Source: Chitinispirillaceae bacterium
GTDB lineage: Bacteria > Fibrobacterota > Chitinivibrionia > Chitinivibrionales > Chitinispirillaceae
Length of the DNA stretch: 8,939 nucleotides
Direction: 5' to 3'
Assembly (NCBI GenBank): GCA_016926315.1
Contig: JAFGOU010000571.1
Location: forward strand, 1-8,939
Both the position numbers and the translations under genes were made by a program. Shown here piece by piece: positions 8,010 through 8,939 of this stretch (position 1 is the stretch's first letter; every line of letters starts with the position of its first letter). The notes below the pieces were generated by a model. That model saw only the letters and a list, made by a program, of their open reading frames with translations, did no database searches and was not told the DNA's origin.

Positions 8010-8939
8010 ATGGCTGATCTGGACTTCACCATTTCATCGCTGGGGAAAGCAACGTCGCCGTCCCCGCTCGCTCTTTCCCGTATAATGGGCGACAATATCG
8101 CCAATTACATGAGCGATGACGAACGTGTCATCTACGATGTTGAAGTGTCGGCCGGCACCGGAAAACCCCTCGCGGAGCGGGGTCTTCTCGAAAGGGCCGG
8201 GCCGCGCGAAAAAATCTTTTTTGATCCTTCCGAGGTCCATGCGGGAATCGTTACCTGCGGCGGTCTCTGCCCGGGGGTGAACGACGTCATCAGGGCCATC
8301 GTCATGTCGCTGTGGCACGATTACGGCGTGCGCCGCATTTCCGGATTCAAGTTCGGCTTCCGCGGACTGCTCCCGGAGTTCGGTCTTTCTCCGCTCGCTC
8401 TGTCGCCCGATATTGTTGAAGATGCGCACCGTTCCGGCGGCACCGTGCTCGGCTCTTCGCGGGGCAGCGGCGAGCGGACCGCGGAGATCGTTGACGAGCT
8501 CTCACGGCTGAAATGCTCCATGCTCTTCGTCATCGGCGGCGACGGGTCGCAGAAAGGCGCGCTCTGCATCGCGAATGAATCGAAAAAACGGGGGCTTCCG
8601 CTCGCCGTCGTCGGGATCCCCAAGACCATTGACAACGACCTCTCTTTTGTACAGCGGTCGTTCGGCTTTGAGACCGCTGTGGCAAAAGCCGTGGAGGCGG
8701 TCACCGGCGCGCATGTCGAAGCGCACGACGCGGTCAACGGAATAGCAATTGTCAAACTCATGGGCAGGGAATCCGGCTTTATCGCCGCGCATACGGCGCT
8801 CGGGACGAACTACGTGAATTACGTGCTGGTGCCTGAAGTGCCGTTCGAACTCAACGGCCCGCGGGGACTGCTGGAGGAGTTAAAAAAAAGGCTCGCCAAA
8901 CGCAACCACGCGCTTCTCATCGTCGCCGAGGGCGCGGGC
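8010..8939 (+). CDS. 6-phosphofructokinase (plant/trypanosome/spirochaete type), 3'-truncated
   Basis: The first 310 residues of a phosphofructokinase; the frame is open to the window end. It phosphorylates fructose 6-phosphate in glycolysis. Motifs: SPSPL and DDERVIYDV in the N-terminal extension typical of the long plant/trypanosome/spirochaete clade; VTCGGLCPGVNDVIR (81-95); GFKFGFRGL (112-120); GGTVLGSSRG (143-152); GGDGSQKGA (176-184); PKTIDNDL with the catalytic Asp (204-211); MGRESGFIA (251-259); VPEVPF (274-279); AEGAG (306-310). Gly at the E. coli Gly104 position (GGDGS) favours ATP, while Lys in PKTIDND is shared with PPi enzymes and with ATP-using trypanosome PFK; ATP use is the better guess. 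Start ATG abuts the bTHX stop. The nearest purine-rich site (AAAGG, 7991-7995) is 14 nt away, too far for a normal RBS, so translation is probably coupled. Confidence 0.93.
   Translation, partial: MADLDFTISSLGKATSPSPLALSRIMGDNIANYMSDDERVIYDVEVSAGTGKPLAERGLLERAGPREKIFFDPSEVHAGIVTCGGLCPGVNDVIRAIVMSLWHDYGVRRISGFKFGFRGLLPEFGLSPLALSPDIVEDAHRSGGTVLGSSRGSGERTAEIVDELSRLKCSMLFVIGGDGSQKGALCIANESKKRGLPLAVVGIPKTIDNDLSFVQRSFGFETAVAKAVEAVTGAHVEAHDAVNGIAIVKLMGRESGFIAAHTALGTNYVNYVLVPEVPFELNGPRGLLEELKKRLAKRNHALLIVAEGAG

Noticed and set aside
7486..8085. Plus-strand open frame of 199 codons crossing the divergent gap
   Set aside because: It is antisense to the glutaminyl cyclase gene and out of frame with the bTHX and phosphofructokinase genes, which have clear homology and RBS support.
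8034..8761. Minus-strand open frames over the phosphofructokinase gene
   Set aside because: The plus-strand frame has complete phosphofructokinase motifs; these are shadows.

Overview
The window (8,939 bp, mostly GC-rich bacterial coding sequence) carries a nitrogen-assimilation neighbourhood followed by a small ribosomal/glycolytic locus. A large secreted-protein gene interrupts it. The organism looks like a member of the Fibrobacterota/Bacteroidota/Chlorobiota (FCB) side of the bacterial tree. The clues are a secreted multidomain protein ending in a type IX-like sorting domain, the ribosomal peptide bTHX, a plant/trypanosome/spirochaete-type phosphofructokinase and a plant-type glutaminyl cyclase. 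This placement is inference and no 16S or other phylogenetic marker is present.

Layout. Bases 1-1443 (+) hold the 3' part of an ammonium transporter gene (amt) and a P-II protein gene (glnK/glnB-like), a classic operon pair. The P-II protein lacks the Tyr51 uridylylation site. Bases 1444-1759 hold no gene I can recognise. Bases 1760-4216 (-) encode an exported 818-residue protein: signal peptide, seven-bladed propeller with Asp boxes, two fibronectin III domains, a LamG-like domain and a type IX-like C-terminal sorting domain. It is read from a near-consensus sigma70 promoter. Upstream on the same strand lies a frameshifted remnant of a DUF4143-type ATPase (about 4366-4586).

Bases 4710-6910 (+) are the most interesting part. 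A GAF-ANTAR RNA-binding antiterminator is followed by gdhA, an NADP-type glutamate dehydrogenase. The 134-bp gap contains a complete ANTAR-responsive leader: a sigma70 promoter whose -35 box lies in the last codons of the regulator gene, a P1 hairpin with hexaloop AATGAC, a P2 hairpin with hexaloop AACGAG, and a strong intrinsic terminator. The 5' arm of the terminator shares bases 5515-5518 with P2, so P2 and the terminator exclude each other. This predicts that the GAF-ANTAR protein switches gdhA on by transcription antitermination. The RBS of the ANTAR gene is itself predicted to be sequestered in a folded leader (4642-4709).

A bidirectional terminator (6932-6964) separates gdhA from a convergent lipoprotein glutaminyl cyclase gene (7030-7806, -). 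Divergent from that gene are a 32-codon gene for ribosomal peptide bTHX (7911-8009, +) and, with its ATG directly after the bTHX stop codon, a phosphofructokinase gene that runs off the window end.

Functional picture: Amt and P-II handle ammonium uptake and its control, and GDH fixes ammonium into glutamate under ANTAR control. The glutaminyl cyclase may cap exported proteins that begin with Gln after signal-peptide cleavage. The large secreted protein in this same window has a plausible A|Q cleavage site.
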